From assembly GCA_016234365.1 (NCBI GenBank), contig JACRER010000041.1, positions 1 to 32,909 of the forward strand: a stretch of 32,909 bases of DNA, in the 5' to 3' direction. Positions 1 to 8,303 of the stretch are shown here, piece after piece (within the stretch, counting starts at the first letter, position 1; each line of letters opens with the position of its first letter). This DNA is from Elusimicrobiota bacterium. Its GTDB lineage: Bacteria; Elusimicrobiota; Elusimicrobia; Elusimicrobiales; UBA9959. The notes under the pieces were generated by a model. That model worked only from the letters and a program-made list of their open reading frames with translations. It did no database searches and was not told where the DNA came from. A program made the position numbers and the translations under genes.

Positions 1-1
1 G

Positions 2-1675
2 GCGCTGCTGGCTTTCAGCGCGCTGACCGCCTTCTTCAACTCGCTGACGCCCGAGATCTTCTTCGACGCGCTGTTCTACCACCTGGGCATGCCCAACTTC
101 TACGTCAGGGAAGGGGCCGTGGTAGCCGCCCCCTGGAACCTCAGCTCCGCGTTCCCTTACCTGATGCACATGCTCTACGCGCTGGCGCTGGCCGTTTCCG
201 ACGGGGTTTTGGCAAAACTGCTGCACTACGCCACCGGGCTCCTGCTCGCCGTCACGGTATTCAGCTTCGCGGCGAGGTTTTCTAAGCTCTCTTCCGGCAT
301 CCTGGCTGCGGCCATTTTCTTCTGCACGCCGATGGTGGTCCTTAACTGGTCCGTCGCCGGCGTGGAAATAGCCTCGGCCCTGTTCACCTTCGCCGCCGTC
401 TTTTCGCTGGTACTGCTGCTGGAAAGCCCCGCGGAGGGACGCACCGGGCCGCTGCTGCGCGCGGCGCTGTTCACGGGGCTGGCCTGCAGCACCAAGTATC
501 CGGCCTTTTTCACCGGAGTGGCCGGCGCGGTGCTGCTGCTGCTCTACGGAGGCACAGCGGCCGGGACGCCGCTGCCCGGGGCCAGGCGCCGCACCGAATT
601 CCTGATCTACTCCGCCGTGGTCCTGCTGGTGGTGTCGCCCTGGCTCATAAAGAACCTCGTCTTCTTCGGTAACCCGCTCTATCCGTTCCTCGGAAAACTT
701 TTCGGCGCGGGCCCCGACCCGGACAAATGGCAATTTTTCCTCTCGGACGGCCTCACGCGGGACCTGCCGCAGACGCTGCGCAGCTGGCCGCTCCTGCGCG
801 ATATGCTGCTGCACCCCTGGAACACGGCCATGAAGGGGACCAGCAACGCGGACTTTATCGGGGTCGCCTACCTGGCCCTGCTCCCGCTCCCTTTCCTGAT
901 CAAAGGCGGCTCCCGTGTCAACCGCTGCCTCGCGGTCTTCTGCCTGGTGATGTGGGTCTCCTGGTTCACCACCACGCGCATGCCGCGCTACTTCATCCCG
1001 ACGCTGGCCGTGCTGGCCTTCCTGCTGGCCGACGCGCTGCGGCGCGCCCGGTACGCGGCCGTGCGCTGGCCGCTGGGGGTGGCCCTCTGGGGCATTATGT
1101 TCTGCGGCGTGCAGTGGGCCGGTTTCCTGATGGCCAGGCAGGACGGCTGGCAGCCGGTCTTCGGCTACACCGACGAGGCCGCCTACCTCGGCATCTGGCA
1201 TTCCACCTACCCCAACCCCTATTACCAGGCTATGGAGTTCGTAAACAAATCCCTTCCGGCCGACAGCCGCGTGCTGTTCGCCGGGGAAACGCGCTCGCTC
1301 TACTGCCGGCGGCGCTACATAGCGCCCTCCGTGCACGACGTGCACCCGCTGGTGACCTGGGCGCGCAAAGCCCCCGACGCGGAGGCGCTGCAACGCGAGG
1401 TGCGCGCCAACGGCGTCACGCATCTCTTCCTGAACCTGAGCGAAGCCATGCGCCTGCGCAGCTACCGGCTCTTCCAGTGGGACGACCGCTCCAACAAGGT
1501 CTTCTCCGAGTGGTGGCGCAAACACGTAAAACTGGTCTGGCAGCAGGCCGACCAGCGCAACCCGGACAGGTCGCTGCTTTTTGTCTATGAAATAACGGAC
1601 TCGGTGCCGCCCGGGAAGGCCGAACAGGACCTGCTCTCCTCCCTCTACGAGCTCGAAAAAAAGGCGCCGAAATGA
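2..1675 (+). CDS. GT39-like integral membrane glycosyltransferase, 5' end outside window
   Basis: The frame is open from base 2, so the gene begins before the window; the ATG at 89 is only an internal methionine. The visible 557 residues contain many hydrophobic segments (roughly the first 330 residues of the visible part) followed by a soluble C-terminal domain of about 170 residues. The early stretch FFDALFYHLGMPNFYV resembles the loop of GT-C/GT39-type mannosyl- and arabinosyltransferase-like proteins, where an acidic residue precedes a YHL-P motif. Such enzymes move a sugar from a polyprenyl-phosphate carrier to a lipid or protein acceptor on the outer face of the inner membrane. The stop overlaps the next gene by four bases (ATGA), so the two are translationally coupled. 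The family-level call is an inference from layout and this motif; the sugar and acceptor cannot be told. Confidence 0.65.
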   Translation, partial: ALLAFSALTAFFNSLTPEIFFDALFYHLGMPNFYVREGAVVAAPWNLSSAFPYLMHMLYALALAVSDGVLAKLLHYATGLLLAVTVFSFAARFSKLSSGILAAAIFFCTPMVVLNWSVAGVEIASALFTFAAVFSLVLLLESPAEGRTGPLLRAALFTGLACSTKYPAFFTGVAGAVLLLLYGGTAAGTPLPGARRRTEFLIYSAVVLLVVSPWLIKNLVFFGNPLYPFLGKLFGAGPDPDKWQFFLSDGLTRDLPQTLRSWPLLRDMLLHPWNTAMKGTSNADFIGVAYLALLPLPFLIKGGSRVNRCLAVFCLVMWVSWFTTTRMPRYFIPTLAVLAFLLADALRRARYAAVRWPLGVALWGIMFCGVQWAGFLMARQDGWQPVFGYTDEAAYLGIWHSTYPNPYYQAMEFVNKSLPADSRVLFAGETRSLYCRRRYIAPSVHDVHPLVTWARKAPDAEALQREVRANGVTHLFLNLSEAMRLRSYRLFQWDDRSNKVFSEWWRKHVKLVWQQADQRNPDRSLLFVYEITDSVPPGKAEQDLLSSLYELEKKAPK

Positions 1676-2592
1676 CCACGCCCGAACGGAACATGGAAAC
1701 GGTCAACTGCAACCTGTGCGGGGGGGATTGCGCCGAGCCGTACCTGGAACTCAACGGGCTCACCATCCGCAAGTGCCCTGGCTGCGGCCTGCTCTACGTG
1801 AATCCGCGCCCCAGGCCGGAAGCCCTTAAAGAGCTGTACACCGCCGATTATTTTTCCAACCGGGATAACTGCTTCAAGGGCCGCTACTTCGGCTACGTCG
1901 ACTACGCCGGCAACCGCGGCGAGATCACGGATTCTTTCCGGCCCCGGCTGGAACGGATAGAGGCCGTCCTGGGCGGCCGGCGCGGCCGGCTGCTGGACAT
2001 CGGCTGCGCGCTCGGCTATTTCCTGCACCTGGCGGCCCAGAACGGCTGGCAGGTTTACGGCACGGACGTTTCCGCGGCCGCCGCGGCCAGCGCCGCCGGC
2101 GTCCCAGGCGCCTCCGTGTTCTGCGGGCCGGTGGAGGCGGCCGGCTTCGCGCCCGGCTCCTTCGACGCGGTCACCATGTGGGACGTGATAGAACATCTGC
2201 CGGACCCCGCGGCCACCGTTCGGCACGCCAACAAACTCCTTAAACCCGGCGGCGTCTTCGCCCTGGTCACGCCGGACGCCGGCAGCCTGGCGGCGCGGCT
2301 GCTGCGCTCGCGCTGGCCGGAATTCCGCCGCATAGAGGAACATATTTACTTCTTTTCGCGCGGAACGCTGGCCGCGCTGCTGAAAAAACACGGCTTCGAA
2401 GTGGTGCGGGTGGAAGGGGCGGGGCGCATCTTCGACGTGACCTCCATCATCAACGAGATGAAGATCTATAACTTCAAATTCTTCGGCGCCCTCAGTTCCC
2501 TCAGCGAACGCCTGGGCCTGTCGAACCTGAAGATCTACGTCAAGCCCGGCTACAAGCTGGCCATGTACGCGCGCAAGATAAAGGAAATATAA
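1672..2592 (+). CDS. Class I SAM-dependent methyltransferase with N-terminal zinc ribbon
   Basis: The 306-residue protein begins with a four-cysteine ribbon (C13, C16, C35, C38) followed by LLYVNPRP, the usual start of sugar or lipid methyltransferases of the Methyltransf_23 type. The Rossmann SAM-binding motif LLDIGCALGYF lies near residue 107, with GTDVS as the acidic ribose-binding strand and WDVIEHLPDP as the post-II motif. It should transfer a methyl group from S-adenosylmethionine, probably to a glycan or polyisoprenoid-linked substrate given the upstream membrane glycosyltransferase. ATG at 1672 overlaps the upstream stop; an AAAGG stretch sits about 10 bases before it. A second ATG eight codons in is possible but less likely. 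The substrate is unknown. Confidence 0.85.
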   Translation: MTTPERNMETVNCNLCGGDCAEPYLELNGLTIRKCPGCGLLYVNPRPRPEALKELYTADYFSNRDNCFKGRYFGYVDYAGNRGEITDSFRPRLERIEAVLGGRRGRLLDIGCALGYFLHLAAQNGWQVYGTDVSAAAAASAAGVPGASVFCGPVEAAGFAPGSFDAVTMWDVIEHLPDPAATVRHANKLLKPGGVFALVTPDAGSLAARLLRSRWPEFRRIEEHIYFFSRGTLAALLKKHGFEVVRVEGAGRIFDVTSIINEMKIYNFKFFGALSSLSERLGLSNLKIYVKPGYKLAMYARKIKEI

Positions 2593-2610
2593 GGACTTCC
2601 GGGAGAAAAA

Positions 2611-2648
2611 AAAGGCCGGGCCCATATGGACCCGGCCTTTCTTTTTTT
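2611..2648. terminator. Bidirectional intrinsic terminator
   Basis: AAAGGCCGGG (2611-2620) pairs perfectly with CCCGGCCTTT (2631-2640). A T-run follows at 2642-2648 and an A-run precedes at 2606-2613, so it can act on both strands. It lies between the converging ends of the methyltransferase (stop at 2592) and the minus-strand gene ending at 2659. Confidence 0.9.
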
Positions 2649-2658
2649 GCGGCGCCCG

Positions 2659-3783
2659 TTACTTCTCCAGCACCTCTATGTTGGCGCGGGGCACCACTAT
2701 CACCTCGCCGCCGTCCAGCGTAACTTCCAGCACGCGCGCGTGGGACTCGCTGCCTATCATGGTCAGTTCGGGCGGCAGGGACTTTACCGTGCCTATCACG
2801 CCGAAGTGCGGCTCGCGGATGATGCGGATAGGGTCGCCCGGTTCTATCCAGCCGCGGCCCTGGTCGCGTTTGCACTCCGTGACGTTCTTGGGGAAACCGG
2901 GGACAATGATCTCGGGGCGCATCACGCCGGCGCGGATCTGGGTGGCGCCGGAAACGCTGGCTTTCTCGCCGTTGCGCGAAGCCAGCAGTTTGAAGGTGTA
3001 CTCGGCCATGGGGATCATGCCGAAACCCTCGGTCACTATCAGGGTTATGCCCACCTGCTCGGTGCCGGTCACGGCCACGCCGATATCGTAGCCCAGCAGC
3101 TGGCGCAGGTCGCGGTCGTGGATGCCGCCCACGACTATCGCCTTTACGCCGAGTTCCACGGCGCGCTTGATAGTGGACAGGCCGGCGTGCTTGCCGCCTA
3201 TCACGATCTTGCCGCGGGCGGCCTCGGTAAGGGCCTCCGGAGCCAGCTCCTCGTCGGGGCTCTTGGCGGCCATCAGGATCTCGCCGTTAACCTCGCCGCC
3301 GATGCCGAAGATACCCTGGATGAAGGTGCCCTCGGCTTCCACGGTCACGCCGAAGTTGGGGGTGACTTCCACCACCTTGCCCTTGATATAGGCCTGCAGC
3401 GGCAGCACCTTGGGCGGCTCGCGCAGCATCATCTGCCCGGTCACATAAGAGAGCGAATCCACGGTCCCGTCGATAGGCGACTCGATGGCGGTCTTGAACC
3501 ACGCGATGAAAGGCTTGTTCTCCGCGATGATCTCGCCTTTCTTCACGGGGTCGCCTTCTTTCTTGAGCAGGTATCCCTTGATCTCCTCGGGCTGGCAGCC
3601 CAGGCGGTTGGCGATGTTGACCGGGAACACCTTGCCTGGCAGTTCGGTCTTGGCCACTACGTCGGTAGCGTCCACCTGCTTGCCGTCCTCCACCAGCACC
3701 GTGCCGGGTATCGGCAGCAGGCGCTTTTTGCGGAACAGCGTGCAGGGCATTACTTTAAGTCCGGGGGTATATGCGTGAGCCAT
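2659..3783 (-). CDS. Barrel-sandwich-hybrid/KOW-like protein partnered with MutL-type ATPase
   Basis: This 374-residue soluble protein has no signal peptide or membrane segment. Residues about 45-120 resemble a biotinyl/lipoyl-like sandwich hybrid: KKEGDPVKKGEIIAE, followed by ESPIDGTVDSLS, as in RnfC-type and transporter sandwich domains. No lysine in a canonical biotin or lipoyl motif is evident. A glycine-rich middle part (residues about 190-240) holds KAIVVGGIHDRDL. Near residues 315-335 the string GDPIRIIREPHFGVIGTV looks like a KOW motif. The start is supported by a GGAG Shine-Dalgarno box at about 3789-3792. The gene lies 33 bases after the MutL-type ATPase gene and ends the operon at the shared terminator. 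I recognise no named family; a structural or regulatory partner of the ATPase is an inference from position alone. Confidence 0.8.
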   Translation of the reverse strand: MAHAYTPGLKVMPCTLFRKKRLLPIPGTVLVEDGKQVDATDVVAKTELPGKVFPVNIANRLGCQPEEIKGYLLKKEGDPVKKGEIIAENKPFIAWFKTAIESPIDGTVDSLSYVTGQMMLREPPKVLPLQAYIKGKVVEVTPNFGVTVEAEGTFIQGIFGIGGEVNGEILMAAKSPDEELAPEALTEAARGKIVIGGKHAGLSTIKRAVELGVKAIVVGGIHDRDLRQLLGYDIGVAVTGTEQVGITLIVTEGFGMIPMAEYTFKLLASRNGEKASVSGATQIRAGVMRPEIIVPGFPKNVTECKRDQGRGWIEPGDPIRIIREPHFGVIGTVKSLPPELTMIGSESHARVLEVTLDGGEVIVVPRANIEVLEK

Positions 3784-3816
3784 AAATTTCTCCTTTGTCT
3801 TTCGGGGAAAACTTCC

Positions 3817-5610
3817 CTAAACCGGGTACATCCCCATGGATTTGTACCACTTGTTAAGGTCGTCGCGGCGCTTGCCGTGGTCCTTGGCCAGGTTGAAAGG
3901 CCGGCCGCGGCCGTCGAGCACCAGGCCCACCACGCCGCCTTCGATATCCGCTTCCACCTTATTGCCGGAACCGGCGCCCATGTCGAAACCCTTAACGGGC
4001 TTTGCCACCAGTTTGGCCTTGGGCGCGGCGAAGGGCACGTGGATGATGTCGCCGAAGCGCAGCTGCCCGGCCTGCCGGGAGCCGTCGGAGCCGGTCACTT
4101 CCCACTCCATTATGAGCTGGCCTTCCTTGGCCAGGCCCTTGGGGGCGAGGCAGGTGCCCAGGCGCACCAGGCAGTCGTTATAGAACACGTCGAGCGCGGC
4201 CTTCTCGCTGATCTGCGCCAGCACGCCCAGGTGCGGCATCATGAAGATGGAGTCGACCGCCATGCGGGTCACGCCCTCGGGCTGGTAGGCGTCTATCATC
4301 ATCAGCATCGACTGCGTGCGGCGGGGGGAATGCGCCAGGATGCCTCCGGAACCTATCACGTAGTCTAGTTTCATCACGTTGATGAGGCTGGCGCCGGACG
4401 CGGTCTGGTCGAAGGCGTCGGAGATGGAGCGTTCCTGCTGCACGCCCTTAAGGCCCACGGCCAGCGCCTTGTGCTGGTCGAAAGCCAGGCGCAGCGCTTC
4501 GCGCGATACCGCGTGCTCGATCTGCAGGTCTTCCACGGTCTGCGGGATGGTGGTGGGGCGGATCATCTTGTTCTTGAGGCGGTTGCGCAGGTCCTGCTCC
4601 TCGATGTCGAAGGGCAGCCAGCGCAGGATGTTCGCCAGGCCCGCCTCGGCCATAACGTTGGAGATGGAGTAGCTCATGCCCAGGTTGGCGCTGACGGTGC
4701 GGTTGAAGACCTCGCTGAACACGGAGAACACGTCGGTGGTGGCGCCGCCGATGTCCACGGCCAGCACGTTGAAGTTATTGGCCTTGGCGAACTTCTCGGT
4801 CATGGTGCCGACGGCCGCGGGGGTGGGCATGATGGGCGCGCCGACCATCTTCATCAGGCGCGGGTAGCCGGGAGCCTGCTGCATCACGTGCTCCAGGAAG
4901 ATGTCGTGGATCTTGTGGCGCGCGGGCATCAGGTTCTCGCGCTCCAGCGTGGGGCGCAGGTTTTCGGTGATGATGAGGGCGGTGCGGTCCCCGAGTATTT
5001 CCTTGATCTTGTCCTGCGCTTTGTTGTTGCCGGCGTAGATGACGGGCAGCTTGTAGGAGGCGCCCAGGCGCGGCTTGGGGTCCGCGGCCTTCAGGAACTG
5101 CGCCAGTTCCACCACGTGCGTCACGGTGCCGCCGTCGGTGCCGCCGGAGAGCAGCATCATGTCGGGGCGCAACTGGCGGATGCGCTCTATCTTTTCGTGG
5201 TCCGCGCGGCCGTCGTTGGAGGCCAGCACGTCCATCACTATGGCGCCCGCGCCTAGCGCGCAGCGCTGGGCGGATTCGCCGGTCATGGCCTTCACGGCGC
5301 CGGCCACCATCATCTGCAGGCCGCCGCCGGCCGAGGAGGTGGAAACGTAGATGTCCGCGCCGACGTTGCCGTTATTGGGGGTGATTATCTTTTCGCCGTC
5401 GAGGATCTTGCGGCCGGAGAGCTCCTCCACTTCGGTGATGGAGTTCAGCACGCCTTTCGTGACGTCCTCGAAGGGGGCCTCCACGGTAGTGGGGGCTTCG
5501 CCGCGGAAGGTCTGGCGGTAAGTATCGCCTTTCTTCTCGATAAGGATGGCCTTGGTGGTGGTGCTGCCGCAGTCGGTGGCTATAATGACTTCAAGGTCTT
5601 TTTTTGACAT
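3817..5610 (-). CDS. MutL/GlmL-family ASKHA ATPase (glutamate mutase accessory-like)
   Basis: The 597-residue protein carries the two phosphate motifs of the actin/Hsp70/hexokinase fold: ATDCGSTTTKA (D13 to K20) and LAVDIGGATTDVFSV (D286 onward). A third family stretch, LSGGTDGGTVTHVVEL, lies at residues 155-169. This arrangement is typical of GlmL/MutL, encoded beside B12-dependent carbon-skeleton or amino mutases and thought to maintain or reactivate them. GlmL proteins are usually about 460 residues; this one has roughly 110 extra C-terminal residues including GGVVGLVLDGRGRPF. An AAGGA Shine-Dalgarno box precedes ATG. The start overlaps the upstream small gene by 20 bases. No mutase large or small subunit is encoded in the window, so its client is unknown. 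The family call is firm; the client role is inferred. Confidence 0.9.
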   Translation of the reverse strand: MSKKDLEVIIATDCGSTTTKAILIEKKGDTYRQTFRGEAPTTVEAPFEDVTKGVLNSITEVEELSGRKILDGEKIITPNNGNVGADIYVSTSSAGGGLQMMVAGAVKAMTGESAQRCALGAGAIVMDVLASNDGRADHEKIERIRQLRPDMMLLSGGTDGGTVTHVVELAQFLKAADPKPRLGASYKLPVIYAGNNKAQDKIKEILGDRTALIITENLRPTLERENLMPARHKIHDIFLEHVMQQAPGYPRLMKMVGAPIMPTPAAVGTMTEKFAKANNFNVLAVDIGGATTDVFSVFSEVFNRTVSANLGMSYSISNVMAEAGLANILRWLPFDIEEQDLRNRLKNKMIRPTTIPQTVEDLQIEHAVSREALRLAFDQHKALAVGLKGVQQERSISDAFDQTASGASLINVMKLDYVIGSGGILAHSPRRTQSMLMMIDAYQPEGVTRMAVDSIFMMPHLGVLAQISEKAALDVFYNDCLVRLGTCLAPKGLAKEGQLIMEWEVTGSDGSRQAGQLRFGDIIHVPFAAPKAKLVAKPVKGFDMGAGSGNKVEADIEGGVVGLVLDGRGRPFNLAKDHGKRRDDLNKWYKSMGMYPV

Positions 5611-5923
5611 CGGTTTCGTCCTTTTCTTTTTTCTCGGCGCTGAGCCGGCTTACCAAATATGCTACGGCCTTGCGGTTCTCCAGCATGGCCCTGTACTTCT
5701 CTACGTCTTCTTTCTTAAAGATCGCGGCAAGGGCAGGTTCTATGAAGGTCAGCCCCTGGGCGCCCAGTTCGTGCAGCGGGCCGGTGCTTTCCACCGCGAA
5801 GGCGGCTATGTCGTTAAGCCCGCGCGCGCGGACCTTTTCGGCCAGCGCGTCCAGCAGCGCCTTCTCTTGCGAAGTGGGCTCGGGGGGCTCCGGTATTTTA
5901 AAAGCGTTATCCCAGATTCCCAT
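5591..5923 (-). CDS. Small helical protein of unknown function, first gene of MutL operon
   Basis: A 110-residue protein starting MGIWDNAFKIPEPPEP. A longer reading from 5989 adds 22 residues, but these are Arg/Cys/Pro-rich and precede the apparent promoter, so ATG at 5923 is preferred. The body is predicted helical: residues 16-30 are charged, then an amphipathic helix and a hydrophobic stretch TFIEPALAAIF near residues 60-70, and a lysine/glutamate-rich tail. The hydrophobic stretch is too short for a confident membrane span. The stop lies inside the MutL-type gene, an overlap of 20 bases, so the two are coupled. No Shine-Dalgarno box is visible; the AT-rich leader carries -10-like hexamers close to ATG. 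I recognise no family. Confidence 0.75.
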   Translation of the reverse strand: MGIWDNAFKIPEPPEPTSQEKALLDALAEKVRARGLNDIAAFAVESTGPLHELGAQGLTFIEPALAAIFKKEDVEKYRAMLENRKAVAYLVSRLSAEKKEKDETDVKKRP

Positions 5924-5930
5924 TATTTTT

Positions 5931-5941
5931 ATTTTACTATA
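5931..5941 (-). promoter_or_regulatory. Candidate -10 of the MutL operon, nearly leaderless
   Basis: On the minus strand TATAGT (5941-5936) and an overlapping TAAAAT (5936-5931) lie 12 and 7 bases before the ATG at 5923. Either would leave a leader of only about 0-6 bases, and there is no Shine-Dalgarno box. No clear -35 is seen. Confidence 0.45.
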
Positions 5942-5960
5942 AAAGGGGCAGAGCCCGCAC

Positions 5961-6019
5961 CGGCATGGCCTTGGCCGCCTGATGCGCATAGCGCCTGATG
6001 CGGCACTGGCATGGCCTTG
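5961..6019. repeat. Short direct repeats and small palindrome between divergent promoters
   Basis: GGCATGGCCTTG occurs at 5962-5973 and 6008-6019, spaced 46 bases. CGCCTGATGCG occurs at 5976-5986 and 5992-6002, spaced 16 bases. Between them GCGC-ATA-GCGC (5984-5994) is an inverted repeat. The second long copy runs into the -35 box of the downstream promoter, so these could be operator sites; that role is inferred. Confidence 0.6.
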
Positions 6020-6045
6020 AAACCCCCGCGGCGGTGGTGTATACT
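6017..6045 (+). promoter_or_regulatory. Sigma-70-type promoter of the Ig-like protein gene
   Basis: TTGAAA (6017-6022), a 17-base spacer and TATACT (6040-6045) form a near-consensus promoter. The expected start near 6052 leaves a leader of about 36 bases with GGAGG at 6074-6078, nine bases before ATG. Confidence 0.75.
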
Positions 6046-6087
6046 CTGTTCAGGGGACCGGCGCCCGGAACGCGGAGGCCTGCTTTT

Positions 6088-7788
6088 ATGGATATTAAAA
6101 AGAATTTCAACTGGAAAACGGCGGCTGTACCGGCCGTCGCGGCCACGGCCGCCCTGGCCGTGGGGATCGCCTACTACGCAGGCGGTTCCACGCAGGACGC
6201 GGAAACCGGCTCGAAGCCGGCCGAAGTCAACTTCTCCCAAAGCCCCAACTACGCCCCCGGCCAGAACCCGCTGGCGCGCTCGGCCCAGCCTCAGGCCTCC
6301 TCTATAGAGATATTCCGCTCGGTCAATAAAGGCTATTCCACCGATGCCGCGGCCGCGCCCGTCAAGCTCAGGCAGGCCGTGAAGCCGAAGAACCGCAAGG
6401 ACCTGCAGGATTTCCTGGCGCAGGTGCGCCACAACATAAATTACGAGACCGAGGCCCCGGAGGCTCCGGATGGGGGCGGCGTGACGCCTCAGCCCGGGGA
6501 GCGACGCGTCTACAACCCCGCCGGGCTGGGCAGCCGCTCGGCAGGGAAAGCGGCCGCGCTCCGGCAGAGCTCCATACCCAGGCTCAACGCTTCGGCGGGC
6601 GGCCAGCAGGCCGGCGGCCTGGGCGAAAAAAACTCGTCTTTTACGGTGGGAACTTTCGGCGGGGACGGCCCGCCCCCGGCGCTGCACGGCCCGGCGGCCG
6701 CGCGGCAGCAGCATGAGGCCGACGTGGCGGCCGCGGCTTCGGGCGGGGATGGCGCGGGAGCCTCTTCTTCCGGAAACGGCCAGGGAGGGGCGGGCGGCGG
6801 CTCCGGCCTGGCGGCCGGAGAATACGGTTCCCACGGCGGGGGCGGGGGCTCCAGGACCAGCACGGCAGGGGCCATGAAACAGGCTCAGGCAGAAGAAAAA
6901 GCGCCGCCGGCCCCGGTGGCCTATATCTGGCCCCGCAGCGTAGATTTCGGCGGCATGGCCATCAACGAGACTTCCAACCGCCTGGTGGTCGTCATGAACA
7001 TCGGCGACGCCCCGCTCGTCATAGGCGGCATCGAAAATATCGACGACGCTTCGCAGTTCTTTCTGCAGGCCGACAAATGCAGTTCCTCCACGCTGGCGCC
7101 CGGCAAGAGCTGCACTTTCCAGATAAAGTTCGCCCCGCAGGCCGCCAAGGAGCACGTGACGGCTTTCTATATCCCCACCAACGACGAAGGCTCCTCCTAC
7201 TACCAGACGTACATGGAGATAAAAGGCAAGGCCGCGGCTTCGCAATGGACGTCCTGGTGGGGACATTGGGGCGGACAGGCCGCGGGCCGCGTGAACAAGG
7301 CCGACTTCGGCATGGTCTCGGAGGGACAGAGCCTTACAGAAACCGTACGCGTTACCAACACCTCCGGCCAGGGCTGGTACAACCTCAAACTTAATTCGGC
7401 CAAACTCCCGGCCTGCTTCAGGATCTCCGGCGACAACTGCACCGGGACCACCCTGGGCGCGGGCCAATCCTGCGCCGCAACGGTCACCGTCACGCCCAGC
7501 GGTGCCGTTAACGCCAGGTTCGCCGGCGCCAACTACGGGCAGTACCTTTCACAGAACACGGAAACCAAGGCAAAGGTGTACAGCGCCCGCCCCAAGTACC
7601 CGCCGCTGCTGATGGAAGCCCCGGTGGAAGCGGAGCCGGCGGGCAGCTTCGCCGTGCTGGCCAGCTACAACGAGGAATTCTATACCGGCCAGCAGGAAGT
7701 GGCCGAGGTGCGGGTTTCAGGCAGGAGCACGGCACCGTTCCCGGTGCAGGGCCTGACGCGCATACACGTGTATTATTATTTCAAGTAG
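6088..7788 (+). CDS. Membrane-anchored protein with two choice-of-anchor/ASH-type Ig domains
   Basis: A 566-residue protein starting at 6088, chosen because GGAGG lies nine bases upstream and the promoter at 6017-6045 fits; an in-frame start at 5998 lies upstream of that promoter. Residues 11-31 form one hydrophobic segment (signal anchor). Residues about 35-270 are a low-complexity region rich in Pro, Ala, Gly and Gln, with several glycine runs. From residue 277 two related Ig-like domains follow, each with paired cysteines around a turn: DKCSSSTLAPGKSCTF and DNCTGTTLGAGQSCAATV, as in ASPM/SPD-2/Hydin and choice-of-anchor D domains. The protein most likely sits in the inner membrane with its folded part in the periplasm. 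Its role is unknown; it stands alone between a divergent operon and a terminator. Confidence 0.85.
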   Translation: MDIKKNFNWKTAAVPAVAATAALAVGIAYYAGGSTQDAETGSKPAEVNFSQSPNYAPGQNPLARSAQPQASSIEIFRSVNKGYSTDAAAAPVKLRQAVKPKNRKDLQDFLAQVRHNINYETEAPEAPDGGGVTPQPGERRVYNPAGLGSRSAGKAAALRQSSIPRLNASAGGQQAGGLGEKNSSFTVGTFGGDGPPPALHGPAAARQQHEADVAAAASGGDGAGASSSGNGQGGAGGGSGLAAGEYGSHGGGGGSRTSTAGAMKQAQAEEKAPPAPVAYIWPRSVDFGGMAINETSNRLVVVMNIGDAPLVIGGIENIDDASQFFLQADKCSSSTLAPGKSCTFQIKFAPQAAKEHVTAFYIPTNDEGSSYYQTYMEIKGKAAASQWTSWWGHWGGQAAGRVNKADFGMVSEGQSLTETVRVTNTSGQGWYNLKLNSAKLPACFRISGDNCTGTTLGAGQSCAATVTVTPSGAVNARFAGANYGQYLSQNTETKAKVYSARPKYPPLLMEAPVEAEPAGSFAVLASYNEEFYTGQQEVAEVRVSGRSTAPFPVQGLTRIHVYYYFK

Positions 7789-7809
7789 GTCCGCGCGGCT
7801 CGCGGAAGG

Positions 7810-7838
7810 CGGCGGGGCTAGGCCCCGCCGTTCTTTTT
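7810..7838 (+). terminator. Intrinsic terminator after the Ig-like protein gene
   Basis: CGGCGGGGC (7810-7818) pairs with GCCCCGCCG (7822-7830) over a three-base loop and is followed by TTCTTTTTT. The loop contains the stop codon of the converging DUF192 gene. No T-run exists on the minus-strand side, so it acts mainly on plus-strand transcripts. Confidence 0.88.
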
Positions 7839-8303
7839 TGCCGAGGGAAAAACGGCCTTAAGCGCGGCCCCGGGACGCACCCGGTGGGCCCGGGCGGCCC
7901 CGGCGGGCAGTTCCAGCACCAGCGTGGCCGGCGCGGCGGCGCGGGCCACCTCGCTCTCCGGCTGCCCCGCGTAGGAACGCGGCACGCGGTGAAAAACTTT
8001 CAGCACCTTCAAAGCGCCGTCCAGGAAAACCATGTCCAGGTCTATCAGCGTATTCTTCATCCAGAAGGTCTTCACGTCCGGACTGGAGAAAACGAACAGC
8101 ATCCCCCGGCCCGGGGCGAGTTTTTCGCGGAACATGAGGCCGCGGGCCTGTTCCTCCGGCGTGAGCGCCAGCTCGGCCGTCACGGCGGCCCCGTCCGGCA
8201 GCGTCAGCACCACCTCGCGGGCCCCTGGCGGGACCGTGAGCGCATAAGCGGCGGCGAGACAGCACAGCAGGGCCGCGCCGGCGAGGCTAATCTTCTTCGT
8301 CAT
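7818..8303 (-). CDS. DUF192 family secreted protein
   Basis: A 161-residue protein with a signal peptide (residues 1-21, hydrophobic core ISLAGAALLCCLAAAYA). The rest matches the DUF192 family: QARGLMFREKLAPGRGMLFVF near residues 52-72, then FWMKNTLIDLDMVFLD near 80-95, the most conserved block. DUF192 proteins are small periplasmic or extracellular beta-barrels with no settled biochemical function. The start overlaps the upstream gene by 17 bases, and the gene ends in the terminator loop of the converging neighbour. It is the last gene of a three-gene minus-strand operon. Confidence 0.9.
   Translation of the reverse strand: MTKKISLAGAALLCCLAAAYALTVPPGAREVVLTLPDGAAVTAELALTPEEQARGLMFREKLAPGRGMLFVFSSPDVKTFWMKNTLIDLDMVFLDGALKVLKVFHRVPRSYAGQPESEVARAAAPATLVLELPAGAARAHRVRPGAALKAVFPSAKKNGGA

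Noticed and set aside
2626-4368. Long plus-strand reading frame of 580 codons opposite the MutL operon
   Set aside because: It is antisense to two well-supported genes, is rich in His, Gly, Ala and Leu as expected for a GC-rich shadow frame, and has no motif or ribosome-binding site.
5924-5989. N-terminal extension of the small protein before the MutL gene
   Set aside because: The added residues are Arg/Pro/Cys-rich and unlike the rest, and the apparent -10 box lies inside that stretch.
5924-6016. Cobalamin riboswitch upstream of the MutL operon
   Set aside because: I looked because MutL relates to B12 enzymes. The predicted leader is only a few bases and no B12-box-like sequence or large fold is present.
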